From contig CAVPJW010000005.1 of assembly GCA_963705525.1 (NCBI GenBank), positions 62,001-126,000 on the forward strand: 64,000 nt of DNA, written 5' to 3'. The translations under genes were made by a program, and so were the position numbers. Under the pieces are notes generated by a model. That model searched no databases. It was not told the DNA's origin and saw nothing but the letters and a program-made list of their open reading frames with translations. Within the stretch, counting starts at the first letter, position 1. Every line of letters begins with the position of its first letter. Below, one piece after another: positions 50,194 through 61,166 of the stretch. The stretch is from CAVPJW01 sp963705525 (GTDB lineage: Bacteria > Acidobacteriota > Vicinamibacteria > Vicinamibacterales > CAVPJW01).

Positions 50194-51655
50194 ATGCTTT
50201 GTCGTGCCTCCGTCTTTCTATTCTTCCTTGGCTTCGGCGCGCTTCTGAGCGGCGAGGCCTCGGCACAGACCGTCACCAGCTGCTCGCTGACCGGTGACTA
50301 CATCGTCAGCGGCATCGCGATCGATCCCACAGGCTCGTCGCAGGTCTCCGGCCGCCTGACATTCACGCCGCCTGGCAACTGCGCGGCCGGAGCCTCTGGA
50401 ACCGTCAAGCAGGCCGTGGTGTTCCGCAAGCTCACGGGAGCTCCCACTTCATTCTTCAGTTGGACCACGGCACCGTACGTGGTTGACAGCACCGGACGCG
50501 TCCTGCTTGGCCCATCGGCAACAGCGATTGAAGGCGCCGTGAATGGCGTCGTCGTGAGTGTTGCAGGGCTTCCTGGTCCCCGCGCTAACAGCGCGGTGTT
50601 CGTGGCGCCGGCCGCAGCGACAAGTGTGCGCTTCGCGTTGGTAGTCCAGCGCGCAGTGATGCTGATCCCAACCACAGCGGGTGGCACGCCGGGACCAGCC
50701 GGGCCACAAGGCCCGGCTGGACCCGCTGGCCCCGCGGGTGCTAACGGAGCGAACGGCGCAGCGGGAAGCAGAGGCCCGGCCGGACCCGCCGGAGCGACTG
50801 GATCGGCAGGACCTGCCGGACCCGCAGGACCGACGGGACCGGCAGGGGCCTCGGGCAATTGGTCCTCCGGGGCCAGCGGGACCAGCCGGCGCAACCGGCA
50901 CGATTGGACCGCAGGGACCCGCTGGACCGGCAGGCGCAACCGGTGCGATTGGACCAGCAGGACCGATCGGAAGCCGGCGCAAGGCGCGATTGGACCACGG
51001 GACCCGCGGGTGCCAACGGGATGGACCAGTGGATCCGCAAGGACCCACCGGGCCGGCTGGCGCAACTGGAGCCATTGGACCACAGGGCCCGCAGGCGCCG
51101 GACCGGCGCGATTGGTCCGGCAGGACCAGCCGGACCCGCAGGATCAGCCGGGCCGACTGGTGCCACCGGCGCGATCGGCCCGCGGGACCGATGGGTGCGA
51201 CGGGTGCGACGGGTGCGACCGGCGCTATGGGTGCCATGGGGCCGCAGGGTCCAGCGGGACCGAGCAATTTCATCATCGGTGGCGGAACGAACCTCGCCAA
51301 CCTGGCGACCGGCGCCGTACGTTACGTGCCGATGTTCGATGCATCGCGATCGGCCACCGAGAGCGATGTGCAGACGGCCATCCCGCTCGCCGGCACGCTC
51401 TCGAAGCTCTACATCCACTTGAACGGCGCGCCTGGCGCTGCCGCGTCGAACCGGTCTTACACTTTCGTCGTGCGTGTGGCGGGAGCGGATTCGACTGTGA
51501 CGTGCACGATCCTCGAGACCGCGACCGCGTGCTCGGATACGACGCATACGGCCACGTTCGCCGCCGGAGATCTCATCTCGATCAAGGTCACACCCAGCGG
51601 GACCGCACCCGCTGCTGGCGCGATGACGTGGACTGCCGTATTCAGCCAGCAATAG
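50194..51655 (+). CDS. Secreted collagen-like (Gly-X-Y) repeat protein with frame switches
   Basis: ATG 50194 begins a signal peptide (LCRASVFLFFLGFGALLSGE) and a ~135-residue globular N-domain. A collagen-like Gly-X-Y tract starts near 50690 (PGPAGPQGPAGPAGPAGANG). Between about 50860 and 51190 the Gly-X-Y pattern jumps among all three frames at least five times. It then continues in one frame (MGATGATGATGAMGAMGPQG) into a C-terminal domain ending VFSQQ at 51655. The starting frame alone would end at 51687 with nonsense sequence. The native protein probably has about 485 residues; indels in this GC-rich repeat are either real or base-calling errors. A surface or matrix fibre role is likely. 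Confidence 0.7.
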
Positions 51656-51697
51656 CGACTGACGCGTTTCGGATCCCTCCCGTATAATTCGCCCGTC

Positions 51698-52465
51698 GTG
51701 ATCGTCGCCACGTGGAACGTGAACGGCATTCGTGCGCGGCACGCCGAGGTGGAGGCGTGGATCGCGCGCGAGAGGCCCGATGTCGTGTGCCTGCAGGAGA
51801 TCAAGATTCCATCGGCGCAGGTGCCGATGCTGTGGGATCTCGAAGACTACTGGTGTTACTGGCACGGCGAGCGCGGCTACTCCGGCGTCGCGTTGCATGT
51901 TCGACGCGATTTCGCACGGGACAAGCCGACGTTCCTGCATCCTGATTTCGACTACGAAGGGCGAATGGTCGCGGCCACCATGGGAACACTGGTCGTGGCG
52001 TCGGTGTACGTTCCGAACGGCGGCAAGGACTTTCCCGGCAAGATGCGATTCCTGGAGTCGCTCGTGTCATACGCGGCGGCCCAACATGCCGCCGGACGCC
52101 AGCTCGTGCTGTGTGGGGACTTGAACGTGGCACGAGCGGACATCGACGTGCACCCGAAGGAGCGAAAGCCGCGCGCCATCGGACAGCTTCCCGAGGAGCG
52201 CGCGCTGTTCGCGCGGGTGCTCGATCAGGGCCTCATCGATCTCGGGCGCACGCTCGATCCCGACAACGACGGGCTCTTCACCTGGTGGGCGCCCTGGCGC
52301 AATCTCCGCCAACGAAACATCGGCTGGCGCATCGACTACGTCCTGGCCACAACCGCCATCGCGCGCCGTGCGACGCGATGTCAGGTCCAGGCGGACGTGG
52401 GGACGAGCGATCACGCGCCCGTCATCGCGGAGTTCGATCCGAGCCCTGCCACTCCATCAACCTGA
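51698..52465 (+). CDS. xth: Exodeoxyribonuclease III (AP endonuclease)
   Basis: The protein has 255 residues from GTG 51698. It belongs to the exonuclease III/APE1 family of endonuclease/exonuclease/phosphatase enzymes that cut DNA at abasic sites. Motifs visible are ATWNVNGIRAR (metal and phosphate binding), LQEIK (catalytic Glu), GYSGVALHVRRD, CGDLNVARADIDVH (Asp/Asn) and WRIDYVLAT followed by TSDHAPVIAEF (catalytic Asp-His). It converges on the amidase gene, with only 23 bases between stops. Confidence 0.95.
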   Translation: MIVATWNVNGIRARHAEVEAWIARERPDVVCLQEIKIPSAQVPMLWDLEDYWCYWHGERGYSGVALHVRRDFARDKPTFLHPDFDYEGRMVAATMGTLVVASVYVPNGGKDFPGKMRFLESLVSYAAAQHAAGRQLVLCGDLNVARADIDVHPKERKPRAIGQLPEERALFARVLDQGLIDLGRTLDPDNDGLFTWWAPWRNLRQRNIGWRIDYVLATTAIARRATRCQVQADVGTSDHAPVIAEFDPSPATPST

Positions 52466-52488
52466 CGGGCGGCGCTTCCCGTTCGCGG

Positions 52489-54171
52489 TCAGCTCTCGAG
52501 ATTGACGGTCGGCAGGAATCGAGGAGGCCGGCGATGCCGCGTCGCCTGTTCGAAGGCGTACGCGAGCCTGATGAGAACGGGTTCTGAAAATGCCAGCCCC
52601 ATGAACGATATGCCGACCGGCAGCCCGCGGACGAAGCCTGCCGGCACGGTCACGTGCGGGTAACCCGCCACGGCCGGGAGCGTCGAGCTTCCCCCCGATC
52701 CGTGATCCCCGTTGACCAGATCGATCAGCGATGGCGGCGCGTCGGTGGGGGCCACCAGCGCGTCGAGGCGGTGTCGTTCGATGACGGCATCGATTCCCAT
52801 TTCGCGCGACAGCCGGTTATTGCGAGCGAGCGCGGCACGATAGGCAGCCGTCGTGAGCGGCCCTTTCTTCTCGGCCATCACGAGGATTTCCTGTCCGAAG
52901 AATGGCATCTCCCGAGCGCGCTCGGCGTCGTTGAACGCGATCACGTCCTTGAGTGCGTGCACGCGGGCGTTCGAACCCAGAGCGCCCAGATACTTGTTCA
53001 GACCGGCCTTGAACTCGTAGAGGAGCACTTCGAATTCACCGGTGTTCGGGGATCCCGCATTCAAGGCTTCGATCGTCGTGATGTTCGCAGGATCGATGAT
53101 GATGGCCCCCTGGCGGGCCATCTCGGCGATCGCATCGTTGACGAGCGCATCGGCGCCCGGGCTGTAGCCGAAGAGCTTGTCGCGCACGACACCGATGCGC
53201 GCGCCCTTGAGACCGCCGGGATCGAGAGATGTGGTGTAGTCGATGCCGGTTCTTCCCGCGGCGCGCGCGCTCGCGCGATCGTTGGGATCGACGCCCACGA
53301 TGGCGGTCAGCAGGGCCGCCGCATCCGCAACACTGCGTGCCATCGGGCCCGCCGTGTCCTGGCTGTGCGCGATGGGGATGATGCCGGCGCGGCTCACGAG
53401 CCCGAGGGTTGGCTTGATGCCGACGAGCGAGCTGTGCGACGAGGGCGACACAATCGATCCGTCGGTCTCGGTGCCAATCGCCGCGGCGCAGAAACTGGCC
53501 GCGGTGGCGCCGCCGGATCCCGAGCTGGATCCAGATGGATTGCGATCGAGCGCGTACGGATTGAGCGCCTGGCCGCCGCGCCCGCTCCATCCGCTCGTCG
53601 AATGGGTCGAGCGGAAATTCGCCCATTCGCTCATGTTGGTCTTGCCGAGGATGATTGCTCCGGCTTGCCGCAGCCTCGCGACCAGGAAGGCATCCTTCTG
53701 GGCGATCGAACCCTCGAGGGCAAGGGATCCCGCCGTCGTGGTCATGCGGTCGGCCGTGTCGATGTTGTCCTTGATCAGGATCGGCATGCCGTGCAGCGGA
53801 CCGCGGGGACCTTTCGACTTGCGCTCGGCATCGAGCGTGTCGGCTATGGCAAGCGCGTCTGGATTGATCTCGAGCACCTGCCGGACCGATGGCCCGCGGC
53901 GGTCCATGGCGTCGATGCGGGCCATGTATTTCTCCACGAGAGACCGGCAGGAATCCTGTCCGGAGGCAAGCCGCTTCTGCAATTCCGCGATGGAGAGTTC
54001 CTCGAGATCGAAATTCGCCGCGTCCACGCGCGCCGTGCCGCGATCAGCCAGCACACCAACGGGCCAGGCGCGCCCGGACACGACGACACCAGCCAGCGCG
54101 CCGCGACACATGAAGTCCCGGCGTCCGATGCGACTCCCAGGATTCCGTCCGTGCGATCGTCCTGACGACAT
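52489..54171 (-). CDS. Secreted amidase (amidase-signature family) with Tat-type signal
   Basis: The protein has 560 residues. The N-terminus RIGRRDFMCRGALAGVVVSG has a twin-arginine motif, suggesting Tat export. The amidase-signature catalytic triad is present: Lys134 in PILIKDNID, cis-Ser about 215 in NPSGSSSGSGGA and nucleophile Ser239 in GTETDGSIVSP. Such enzymes hydrolyse amides or act like peptide amidases; they resemble GatA, but the signal peptide and lack of gatB/gatC, together with a real GlnRS gene at 61167, exclude a tRNA amidotransferase role. It is the last gene in a same-strand run of secreted hydrolases. Confidence 0.92.
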   Translation of the reverse strand: MSSGRSHGRNPGSRIGRRDFMCRGALAGVVVSGRAWPVGVLADRGTARVDAANFDLEELSIAELQKRLASGQDSCRSLVEKYMARIDAMDRRGPSVRQVLEINPDALAIADTLDAERKSKGPRGPLHGMPILIKDNIDTADRMTTTAGSLALEGSIAQKDAFLVARLRQAGAIILGKTNMSEWANFRSTHSTSGWSGRGGQALNPYALDRNPSGSSSGSGGATAASFCAAAIGTETDGSIVSPSSHSSLVGIKPTLGLVSRAGIIPIAHSQDTAGPMARSVADAAALLTAIVGVDPNDRASARAAGRTGIDYTTSLDPGGLKGARIGVVRDKLFGYSPGADALVNDAIAEMARQGAIIIDPANITTIEALNAGSPNTGEFEVLLYEFKAGLNKYLGALGSNARVHALKDVIAFNDAERAREMPFFGQEILVMAEKKGPLTTAAYRAALARNNRLSREMGIDAVIERHRLDALVAPTDAPPSLIDLVNGDHGSGGSSTLPAVAGYPHVTVPAGFVRGLPVGISFMGLAFSEPVLIRLAYAFEQATRHRRPPRFLPTVNLES

Positions 54172-54183
54172 TGCGCTCCCCCG

Positions 54184-55432
<1,249 letters not shown>

Positions 55433-55457
55433 AATGTGTGACCTCACTTCTTCGATG

Positions 55458-55491
55458 TAAGAGCTAAGAGCTAAGAACTTCGAGGTTCTTA
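55458..55491. repeat. 7-nt TAAGAGC repeat ending in a hairpin at the S9 gene stop
   Basis: TAAGAGC at 55458, TAAGAGC at 55465 and TAAGAAC at 55472 are spaced by exactly 7 nt. The last unit pairs with GTTCTTA (55485-55491) to form a 7-bp hairpin with a TTCGAG loop, which contains the stop codon of the minus-strand S9 peptidase gene. Confidence 0.75.
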
Positions 55492-57657
55492 ATTCGATCC
55501 CGTCCGCGCCGGCTTGAACACCTTATCGAAATAGGTGGCGACCGCCTCGTTCACGCGAACCCACGACCGGTACAGCAGAAAATCGTGGATGTCGTCGGGA
55601 ATGACGATCTCCTCGTACGTGACGCCGGCCTTGCTCAGCCGCCGCGCCAAATCCACCGTTTGCTGAAAGTTTACGTTGCGGTCGTCATCGGCATGAATCA
55701 GGAGCACGGGCGAGCGCCACGTGGCGATCGCCGCGTTCGGCGAGGACTCCCAGGCGACCTTCTCGACTTCTTTGGCATCCGATTCTGTCAGGCCAGACCT
55801 GAGCGGGGCGTCAACGAGCGCTCCGTAGTCCGGCACGGACCAGTCGTGCACGCCATGGATGTCAACGCCCGCGGCAAAGACGTCAGAGTTGCGCGCAAGC
55901 GCCAGCGCGGTCAGATACCCGCCGTACGATCCGCCCCAGATGCCGATCCTCTTCGCATCCACATCGGATCGACCTTGAAGGTACCGGCCGGCCGCCAGAA
56001 CGTCCTGATACTCGGCGGCGCCACGGGGGCCCGCGTTGGGTGGGCGGTGAAAAGCATGCCCGTAGCCAATTCCAAGCCTGTAGTTGACGGAGAGCACGAT
56101 GAAGCCACGGCTGGCCAGATATTGGTTCATCGCGTACGCGTTGGCGTAATAGAACATGTAATGCCAGCCGAGCAGCATCTGACGTGGCGGTCCACCGTGG
56201 ACGAAGATGATGGCAGGCTTCTTGTCGCTACCGCCCGGCGGCTTGAAGAGTTGACAGTGGACATCGAGACCATCTGGACTCTTCACAATCACCGGCTCGG
56301 GCATCTGAAGAGATGCAGCGGGAAAGTCCGACGGCAGGCTCGAATCCGCAATCGATCGCGCAGCTCCACCGCCGAGAGCTACGACTGACGGCAGAATCGG
56401 ACGCTGCGCGGTGCCACCCGCGAAGAACACGGTGGCGCCATCGCCGGTCACGACGGGCATGTAGTCGAGACTCTGTCCGCTGGTCAACGCCGACGGTGTC
56501 GCGGCACCCACCGGCACCTTGAAGAGGTGCCGTCGATCGATGTCATGCACGTCCGACCCAGCGTTGGCGTTGTAGACAATGGTTTGTCGATCGGGACTCA
56601 TGGTCACGTACTCAACCATAGAGTTGCCCGGCGTCAGGAGCAGCGCGTCTCCTCCTGCCGCCGGCACGGAGTAGAGGTGGGGCCACCCGTCCATGTCCGA
56701 CAGAAAGACAATGCGGTCGCCGGCGCCCCAGTTCAGATTGGCCTCGCCGAGCGTCTGCGGAAAGGAGCCGAAGAGCGTCGCCGGGCTTGACCAGACTTGC
56801 CTGGCCGCGCCGCTGCCGACGTCGGCGATCCAAATCGCCCATGGGTCGGGATGCTGCTCGAGCGGTTTTTCAATCGCCGAACCGACACCTGGACGACGGA
56901 CGAAGGCAATCTGCCGGCCGTTGGGCGACCAGCGCGGACTGGTGTCGCGCGACGTGGACGTCGCAAGAAAGCGCAGCGGCGCGTCGGCGCCCGTATAGAC
57001 GCCGATGAAGCTGTGATCCTGGCGATTCGACACGAAGGCGAGCGACTGGCCATCGGGCGACCAGACCGGCGATTCGCTGTCGCCCTTGGCGAAGAACAGT
57101 CTTTCGGCCGGCTTGCTCCCGTCGATCGGGACGATCCAGATCGCCTTGTCTTTGATGAAGGCCACGCGATCGCCGGCAGGCGAAATCACCGGCGCGTCGC
57201 CGTCGCCGAGGAGTCGCGGCGATCCGCCGGAGGTCTGGATCGAAAACACCTGCATCACGGGCTGCTTGACGCTCCCGTCCGGATTCGGCATCAGATCACC
57301 CCTGGCGGCCCAGTTCGCCCCGTGATCACCGCCCCGTACGTAGACCAGCATCGAACCATCGTTCGACAATCCCAGATTCGTCAGCTCCTGCCCATCGTCC
57401 GCCTTCGACTCCGTAAGGCGCTTCGGTCGAAAGCCCGGGCCCTCGGCGAAATAGATGTTGCGCGCGCCGCGCTCGAAAAACGTCCACGCGACTCGCGAAC
57501 CCGTGGCCGAGGCGACCAGCTCGGTTGGGAATGGATAGCCGAGGATGCTGGCGAGCGTATAGCCGCTGTTCTGCGCGACCAGTCGCCCCGTCGCGCTCGG
57601 TGACAACAGGCAAACCGCGACGAGTGCTGCAGCCTGCTGCTTTACGTTCAGCTTCAT
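55489..57657 (-). CDS. Secreted S9 family (prolyl oligopeptidase/DPP-like) peptidase
   Basis: The protein has 722 residues from ATG 57657, chosen for GGAGGG 8 bases upstream and the signal peptide that follows (ALVAVCLLSPSATGRLVAQ). Residues about 30-430 are TolB/DPP-IV-like propeller blades (SPVWSPDGQSLAFVSNRQD, SPRWSPNGRQIAFVRRPG). The C-terminal alpha/beta-hydrolase has nucleophile Ser in IWGGSYGGYLTALA, an Asp in LLIHADDDRNV and His in IPDDIHDFLLY. It cleaves peptides in the periplasm or outside the cell. It is 44 bases downstream of the alpha/beta hydrolase gene, so co-transcription is likely. Confidence 0.93.
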   Translation of the reverse strand: MKLNVKQQAAALVAVCLLSPSATGRLVAQNSGYTLASILGYPFPTELVASATGSRVAWTFFERGARNIYFAEGPGFRPKRLTESKADDGQELTNLGLSNDGSMLVYVRGGDHGANWAARGDLMPNPDGSVKQPVMQVFSIQTSGGSPRLLGDGDAPVISPAGDRVAFIKDKAIWIVPIDGSKPAERLFFAKGDSESPVWSPDGQSLAFVSNRQDHSFIGVYTGADAPLRFLATSTSRDTSPRWSPNGRQIAFVRRPGVGSAIEKPLEQHPDPWAIWIADVGSGAARQVWSSPATLFGSFPQTLGEANLNWGAGDRIVFLSDMDGWPHLYSVPAAGGDALLLTPGNSMVEYVTMSPDRQTIVYNANAGSDVHDIDRRHLFKVPVGAATPSALTSGQSLDYMPVVTGDGATVFFAGGTAQRPILPSVVALGGGAARSIADSSLPSDFPAASLQMPEPVIVKSPDGLDVHCQLFKPPGGSDKKPAIIFVHGGPPRQMLLGWHYMFYYANAYAMNQYLASRGFIVLSVNYRLGIGYGHAFHRPPNAGPRGAAEYQDVLAAGRYLQGRSDVDAKRIGIWGGSYGGYLTALALARNSDVFAAGVDIHGVHDWSVPDYGALVDAPLRSGLTESDAKEVEKVAWESSPNAAIATWRSPVLLIHADDDRNVNFQQTVDLARRLSKAGVTYEEIVIPDDIHDFLLYRSWVRVNEAVATYFDKVFKPARTGSN

Positions 57658-57701
57658 GACGAACCCTCCGAGCCAGTCCAGCTCACCCGCTTGATTGGAA
57701 T

Positions 57702-59720
57702 TCACCGGCCCTGTGCAGTTGGCGCTGTGGCCGCTGTGGCCCAGTCAAAGTGCGCCGACGCCTGCGCAACAATTTCCGGCACATCCTGCGACAGAAGCAG
57801 ACGTTCATCGACAAGGCGACGAGCGGCGGCGGTGATCTTGCCGAGATAGTCGTCCTTGCTCGAATAGCGCTCGGCGATCGAGGGACGGCTGTCGCCTGTG
57901 CGTTCGCGATCCGCCTTCGTTTTCGCGAGCGGAAAATACGAACCGATTTCGGTGGCCAGGCGATCAGGCGCGCCGATGCTCGGATCGCGATAATTCCAGC
58001 CCGTGTGCGTCGCCAGCGGCACGGAGACTTCCGGAAGCCGGACGCCCGCCTTGTCGTTGCCGCTCTCGTCTACCGAAGGGACGCGCCCGACGAAGGGCTT
58101 GCCGATGAGCGCCGGCTCATTCGTCACGACGCCCTTGCTCCACTCGGGGCCGAAATCCAGGTGGTAGGCCACGAGTCGCGGCGGCGGCAGCTTCACACCG
58201 GGAATCTTCGGCCAGATCGCCGTCTCCGCATCGACCAGCGTGCCGTCCGACAAGTGTGGATACCGGCTCTCGGGCGGCGCCACATCGTCAACAACCCACT
58301 TGTCCATGGCTTCGAACAGCGCGCGGACCACGGGACGGACGTCGATCGGATTCATCGCGGCTTGTCCCAGCAGATCGCCGAGATTCCGCTCGGTCGGCGG
58401 AAACGCTCCCGTGATATGAGGCGCCGACGAAATGAAATAGATGCGCGACGAGGCCGGCGGCGCGATGTCCTTCGTTCCCGTCGGATCGGTGTGCACGAGC
58501 GACCCGGCGCGATTGAAGTACTCCGAGTCTGTCAGAACGTGAAACAGCTTTGGCACCGTGTTCGTGCGTTCGGCTCGCGCAAGCAGACTGTCGGTGACTC
58601 CGGTCTCGGGATCCGTTTCCGGGCCGTCAGTGAACGGGAACATGTCCACGGGGAACATGATGTTGAAGTGCTGGAGCGCATCGCGCGAGGCCTGACCGAA
58701 TCGATGGTTGAACGATCCACGTCCCGCTCCCCCGACTTGATCGATCACACCGTCGAAGACCCGCTTGCCGCGTTCGTCCTGGTTGAATCCCTGATAGATG
58801 AAGTGCCGGAGATAGCGGCCGCTCTGGGACACACCCCACGCGAGGGCAAAGCGAATCTGTCCTTTCAGCGGGTTGTCGTCGGAAGTATCGCTCTTGAGGT
58901 AACTGACGAGATCGCGCGCGCCCGCGAGACCGCATCCGAGGACTTTCGGATCGCGCGTCCGATAGACGACGTCGTAAATGCGCCCGGGTTCGAATCCTCC
59001 CGCGAGCGACACCGTCGAGTCGTCTACGAACCGCCAGCGCGCGCGTTCGATCACCGTCGGCGTATCCGTGGGCCGATCGCGAACGGTCATCTTGTGGTCA
59101 GGACTCGCCGGATCGATCACCGGATAGGCGCGATGACCGCGATCGGCGACCGATGCGGTGTCGGCTCGCGTGTTCAGAATGAAGTTGCCGCGAACAAGAC
59201 CCGTGATCGGCGATCCGTGATCGGTCGCGACAGGCATCTCCATTCGCATCCGGCCGTCTGGCACATCCCACTGCCAGCCCATCCAGAGCAGCGAAAACCC
59301 GCGCGCCATGAGCGAGCCGTCTCCGAACTCGGCCTCGGTCGTGGGATCGGCAGAAGCCGTCGCCTTTTGAAAGACGGCTAGCATCGACTTGCCGCCGCGA
59401 TTGCCAACTTCATAGAAGAGCTGCCCGTTGCCGCGCGCCGCATCGACCGGTTTGAGCAGAAAGAAGTCGGCTGTGAACTCCACCTCTCCGCGCGCGTTCC
59501 TGGGCGCCAGCGCCAGATCGACGATGATTTGATTGGGCTCGAGAGTGGGATCGAGCGCGAATTCCGCCTTTCCTATCAGTTTTTCGTAAGGCCCAGCGAG
59601 GCCGAACGGCTTGCCTCCGAGGACGACCTCCCGGCGGTCAATCTTGAGGCGGACGAGGCCCGCATCTGCGGCCGACACGAAGGTCAGCGCCATCACAACG
59701 CCGAGGGCAAACGATTTCAT
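57702..59720 (-). CDS. Secreted alpha/beta hydrolase domain protein (Abhydrolase_10 type)
   Basis: The protein has 672 residues from ATG 59720, which has GAGGAG upstream and opens a signal peptide (SFALGVVMALTFVSAADAG). The protein has the N-terminal beta region GLAGPYEKLIGKAEFALDP, then FLLKPVDAARGNGQLFYEVG. A serine-hydrolase-like nucleophile elbow lies in ALAWGVSQSGRYLRHFIYQG. Characteristic phrases include VFDGVIDQVGGAGRGSFNHR and YHLDFGPEWSKGV. This large family is common in soil bacteria and its substrates are unknown. It heads the same-strand group of secreted hydrolases down to 52489. Confidence 0.85.
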   Translation of the reverse strand: MKSFALGVVMALTFVSAADAGLVRLKIDRREVVLGGKPFGLAGPYEKLIGKAEFALDPTLEPNQIIVDLALAPRNARGEVEFTADFFLLKPVDAARGNGQLFYEVGNRGGKSMLAVFQKATASADPTTEAEFGDGSLMARGFSLLWMGWQWDVPDGRMRMEMPVATDHGSPITGLVRGNFILNTRADTASVADRGHRAYPVIDPASPDHKMTVRDRPTDTPTVIERARWRFVDDSTVSLAGGFEPGRIYDVVYRTRDPKVLGCGLAGARDLVSYLKSDTSDDNPLKGQIRFALAWGVSQSGRYLRHFIYQGFNQDERGKRVFDGVIDQVGGAGRGSFNHRFGQASRDALQHFNIMFPVDMFPFTDGPETDPETGVTDSLLARAERTNTVPKLFHVLTDSEYFNRAGSLVHTDPTGTKDIAPPASSRIYFISSAPHITGAFPPTERNLGDLLGQAAMNPIDVRPVVRALFEAMDKWVVDDVAPPESRYPHLSDGTLVDAETAIWPKIPGVKLPPPRLVAYHLDFGPEWSKGVVTNEPALIGKPFVGRVPSVDESGNDKAGVRLPEVSVPLATHTGWNYRDPSIGAPDRLATEIGSYFPLAKTKADRERTGDSRPSIAERYSSKDDYLGKITAAARRLVDERLLLSQDVPEIVAQASAHFDWATAATAPTAQGR

Positions 59721-59812
59721 GGCCGATCTCCTCAACCGACTCACGGTAGACTGAGCGACGTCGGAACCTAATCCCCAGTCAGGTGAATGTCAAGACACGA
59801 GCCAACGACACC

Positions 59813-61162
59813 ATGAGACCGACAGCTCTCTCGACCGACCTCTACGAGCTCACGATGATCGCCGGGTACTTTGCGAGCGGCCTGAACGGACAGGCCACCT
59901 TCGAGCTGTTCGTACGGAGACTGCCCGATCGCCGCGCCTTCCTGCTGGCGGCCGGGCTCGAACAGGCGCTCGGCTATCTCGAAACGCTCGCGTTTGCGCC
60001 CGACGACATCGAGTTCCTGAGGGGCGTGCCGAACCTGCAGGGTGCGCCTGAAGAATACTTCACAAAGTACCTTCCGCAATTCCGGTTCACGGGCGACGTC
60101 TGGGCCGTCGATGAGGGAACCCCGATTTACGCCGAAGAGCCTCTGCTTCGCGTCACGGCTCCGCTGCCGCAGGCCCAGCTCGTCGAGACGGCTCTGCTCT
60201 CCATCGTCACGTTCCAGACCTCGATTGCCAGCAAGGCTGCCCGCATCGTCCACTCAGCGGGCGGGCGACCGGTGGCCGAGTTCGGCGCGCGCCGCGCTCA
60301 TGGTCTCGAAGCAGCGCTCCACGCCGCCAGGGCGGCCTACCTCGCCGGGTGCGCGGGCACTTCGTACGTCGAGGCCGGTCGAAAGTTCGGCATCCCGCTT
60401 TTCGGCACGATGGCGCATTCGTGGGTGCTGGCGTTTCCGGACGAGCAGCAGGCGTTTTCCCGGTATGCCGCGATCTATGGCGACCGCGCGGTCATGCTGC
60501 TCGACACCTACGACACGCTTGAAGCGGTGAAGCGCCTCGCCGCGTCAAAGCTGCGGCCCACTGCCGTCAGGCTGGACAGCGGCGACGTCGTGCGGCTGAG
60601 CAAATCGGTGCGACAACTGCTCGACGCGTCGAACCTCGGTGACACGCGCATCTTCGTCACCGGCGAGCTCGACGAATATCGCGTCGCCGAAATCGTGCAG
60701 GCGGGCGCGCCGGTCGATGGATTTGGCGTTGGGACGGCGCTGACCACTGCGAGCGACTGGCCGGGGCTCGGCGGCGTCTACAAGCTGGTCGAGCTCGAGC
60801 GAGACGGCGTCAACGTGGGCGTCAGGAAGCTCAGCCCGGACAAAGGGACGCTGCCGGGACGAAAACAGGTCTGGCGGCGGCTGAGAGACGGCGCAGCGGT
60901 TGGAGACGTGCTGGCGCTCGACGACGAAGCCGCGCCAGCCGATGCGTATCCCCTGTTGAAAAAGGTCATGTCGCAGGGACGAAGAGTCGGCGCGCCGCCG
61001 ACGCTCGAACAGGCGCGATCGTCGAGCCAGGTGGAACTCGCACGGATGCCGCCGGACGTACTCGGCCTGTCGCGGCTGGGACGATACCGTGTGGAGCGCA
61101 GCCAGGCACTCAACCGCCTGCTCGCCTCGTCGCAGGGACCCGCTGCGAAACTGGAAACGTGA
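59813..61162 (+). CDS. pncB: Nicotinate phosphoribosyltransferase
   Basis: This gene encodes 449 residues from ATG 59813; GTG 59783 is an alternative, and neither has a strong ribosome site. The enzyme makes nicotinate mononucleotide from nicotinate, PRPP and ATP in NAD salvage. Visible motifs include STDLYELTMIAGYF, EFGARRAHG (phosphate/substrate binding), LFGTMAHSWVLAF with the phosphorylated-His region, LLDTYDTLEAV, VRLDSGDVVRLS and FGVGTALTTASD. It is divergent from the hydrolase group and converges on glnS with 4 bases between stops. Confidence 0.95.
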   Translation: MRPTALSTDLYELTMIAGYFASGLNGQATFELFVRRLPDRRAFLLAAGLEQALGYLETLAFAPDDIEFLRGVPNLQGAPEEYFTKYLPQFRFTGDVWAVDEGTPIYAEEPLLRVTAPLPQAQLVETALLSIVTFQTSIASKAARIVHSAGGRPVAEFGARRAHGLEAALHAARAAYLAGCAGTSYVEAGRKFGIPLFGTMAHSWVLAFPDEQQAFSRYAAIYGDRAVMLLDTYDTLEAVKRLAASKLRPTAVRLDSGDVVRLSKSVRQLLDASNLGDTRIFVTGELDEYRVAEIVQAGAPVDGFGVGTALTTASDWPGLGGVYKLVELERDGVNVGVRKLSPDKGTLPGRKQVWRRLRDGAAVGDVLALDDEAAPADAYPLLKKVMSQGRRVGAPPTLEQARSSSQVELARMPPDVLGLSRLGRYRVERSQALNRLLASSQGPAAKLET

Positions 61163-61166
61163 CGCG

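Noticed and set aside
52489..54171. GatA subunit of tRNA amidotransferase
   Set aside because: It has a Tat-type signal sequence, no gatB/gatC neighbours, and a dedicated GlnRS is encoded in the window.
57750..59381. 543-codon plus-strand open frame opposite the alpha/beta hydrolase gene
   Set aside because: High-GC antisense shadow with no domain pattern; the minus-strand gene has a signal peptide and family motifs.
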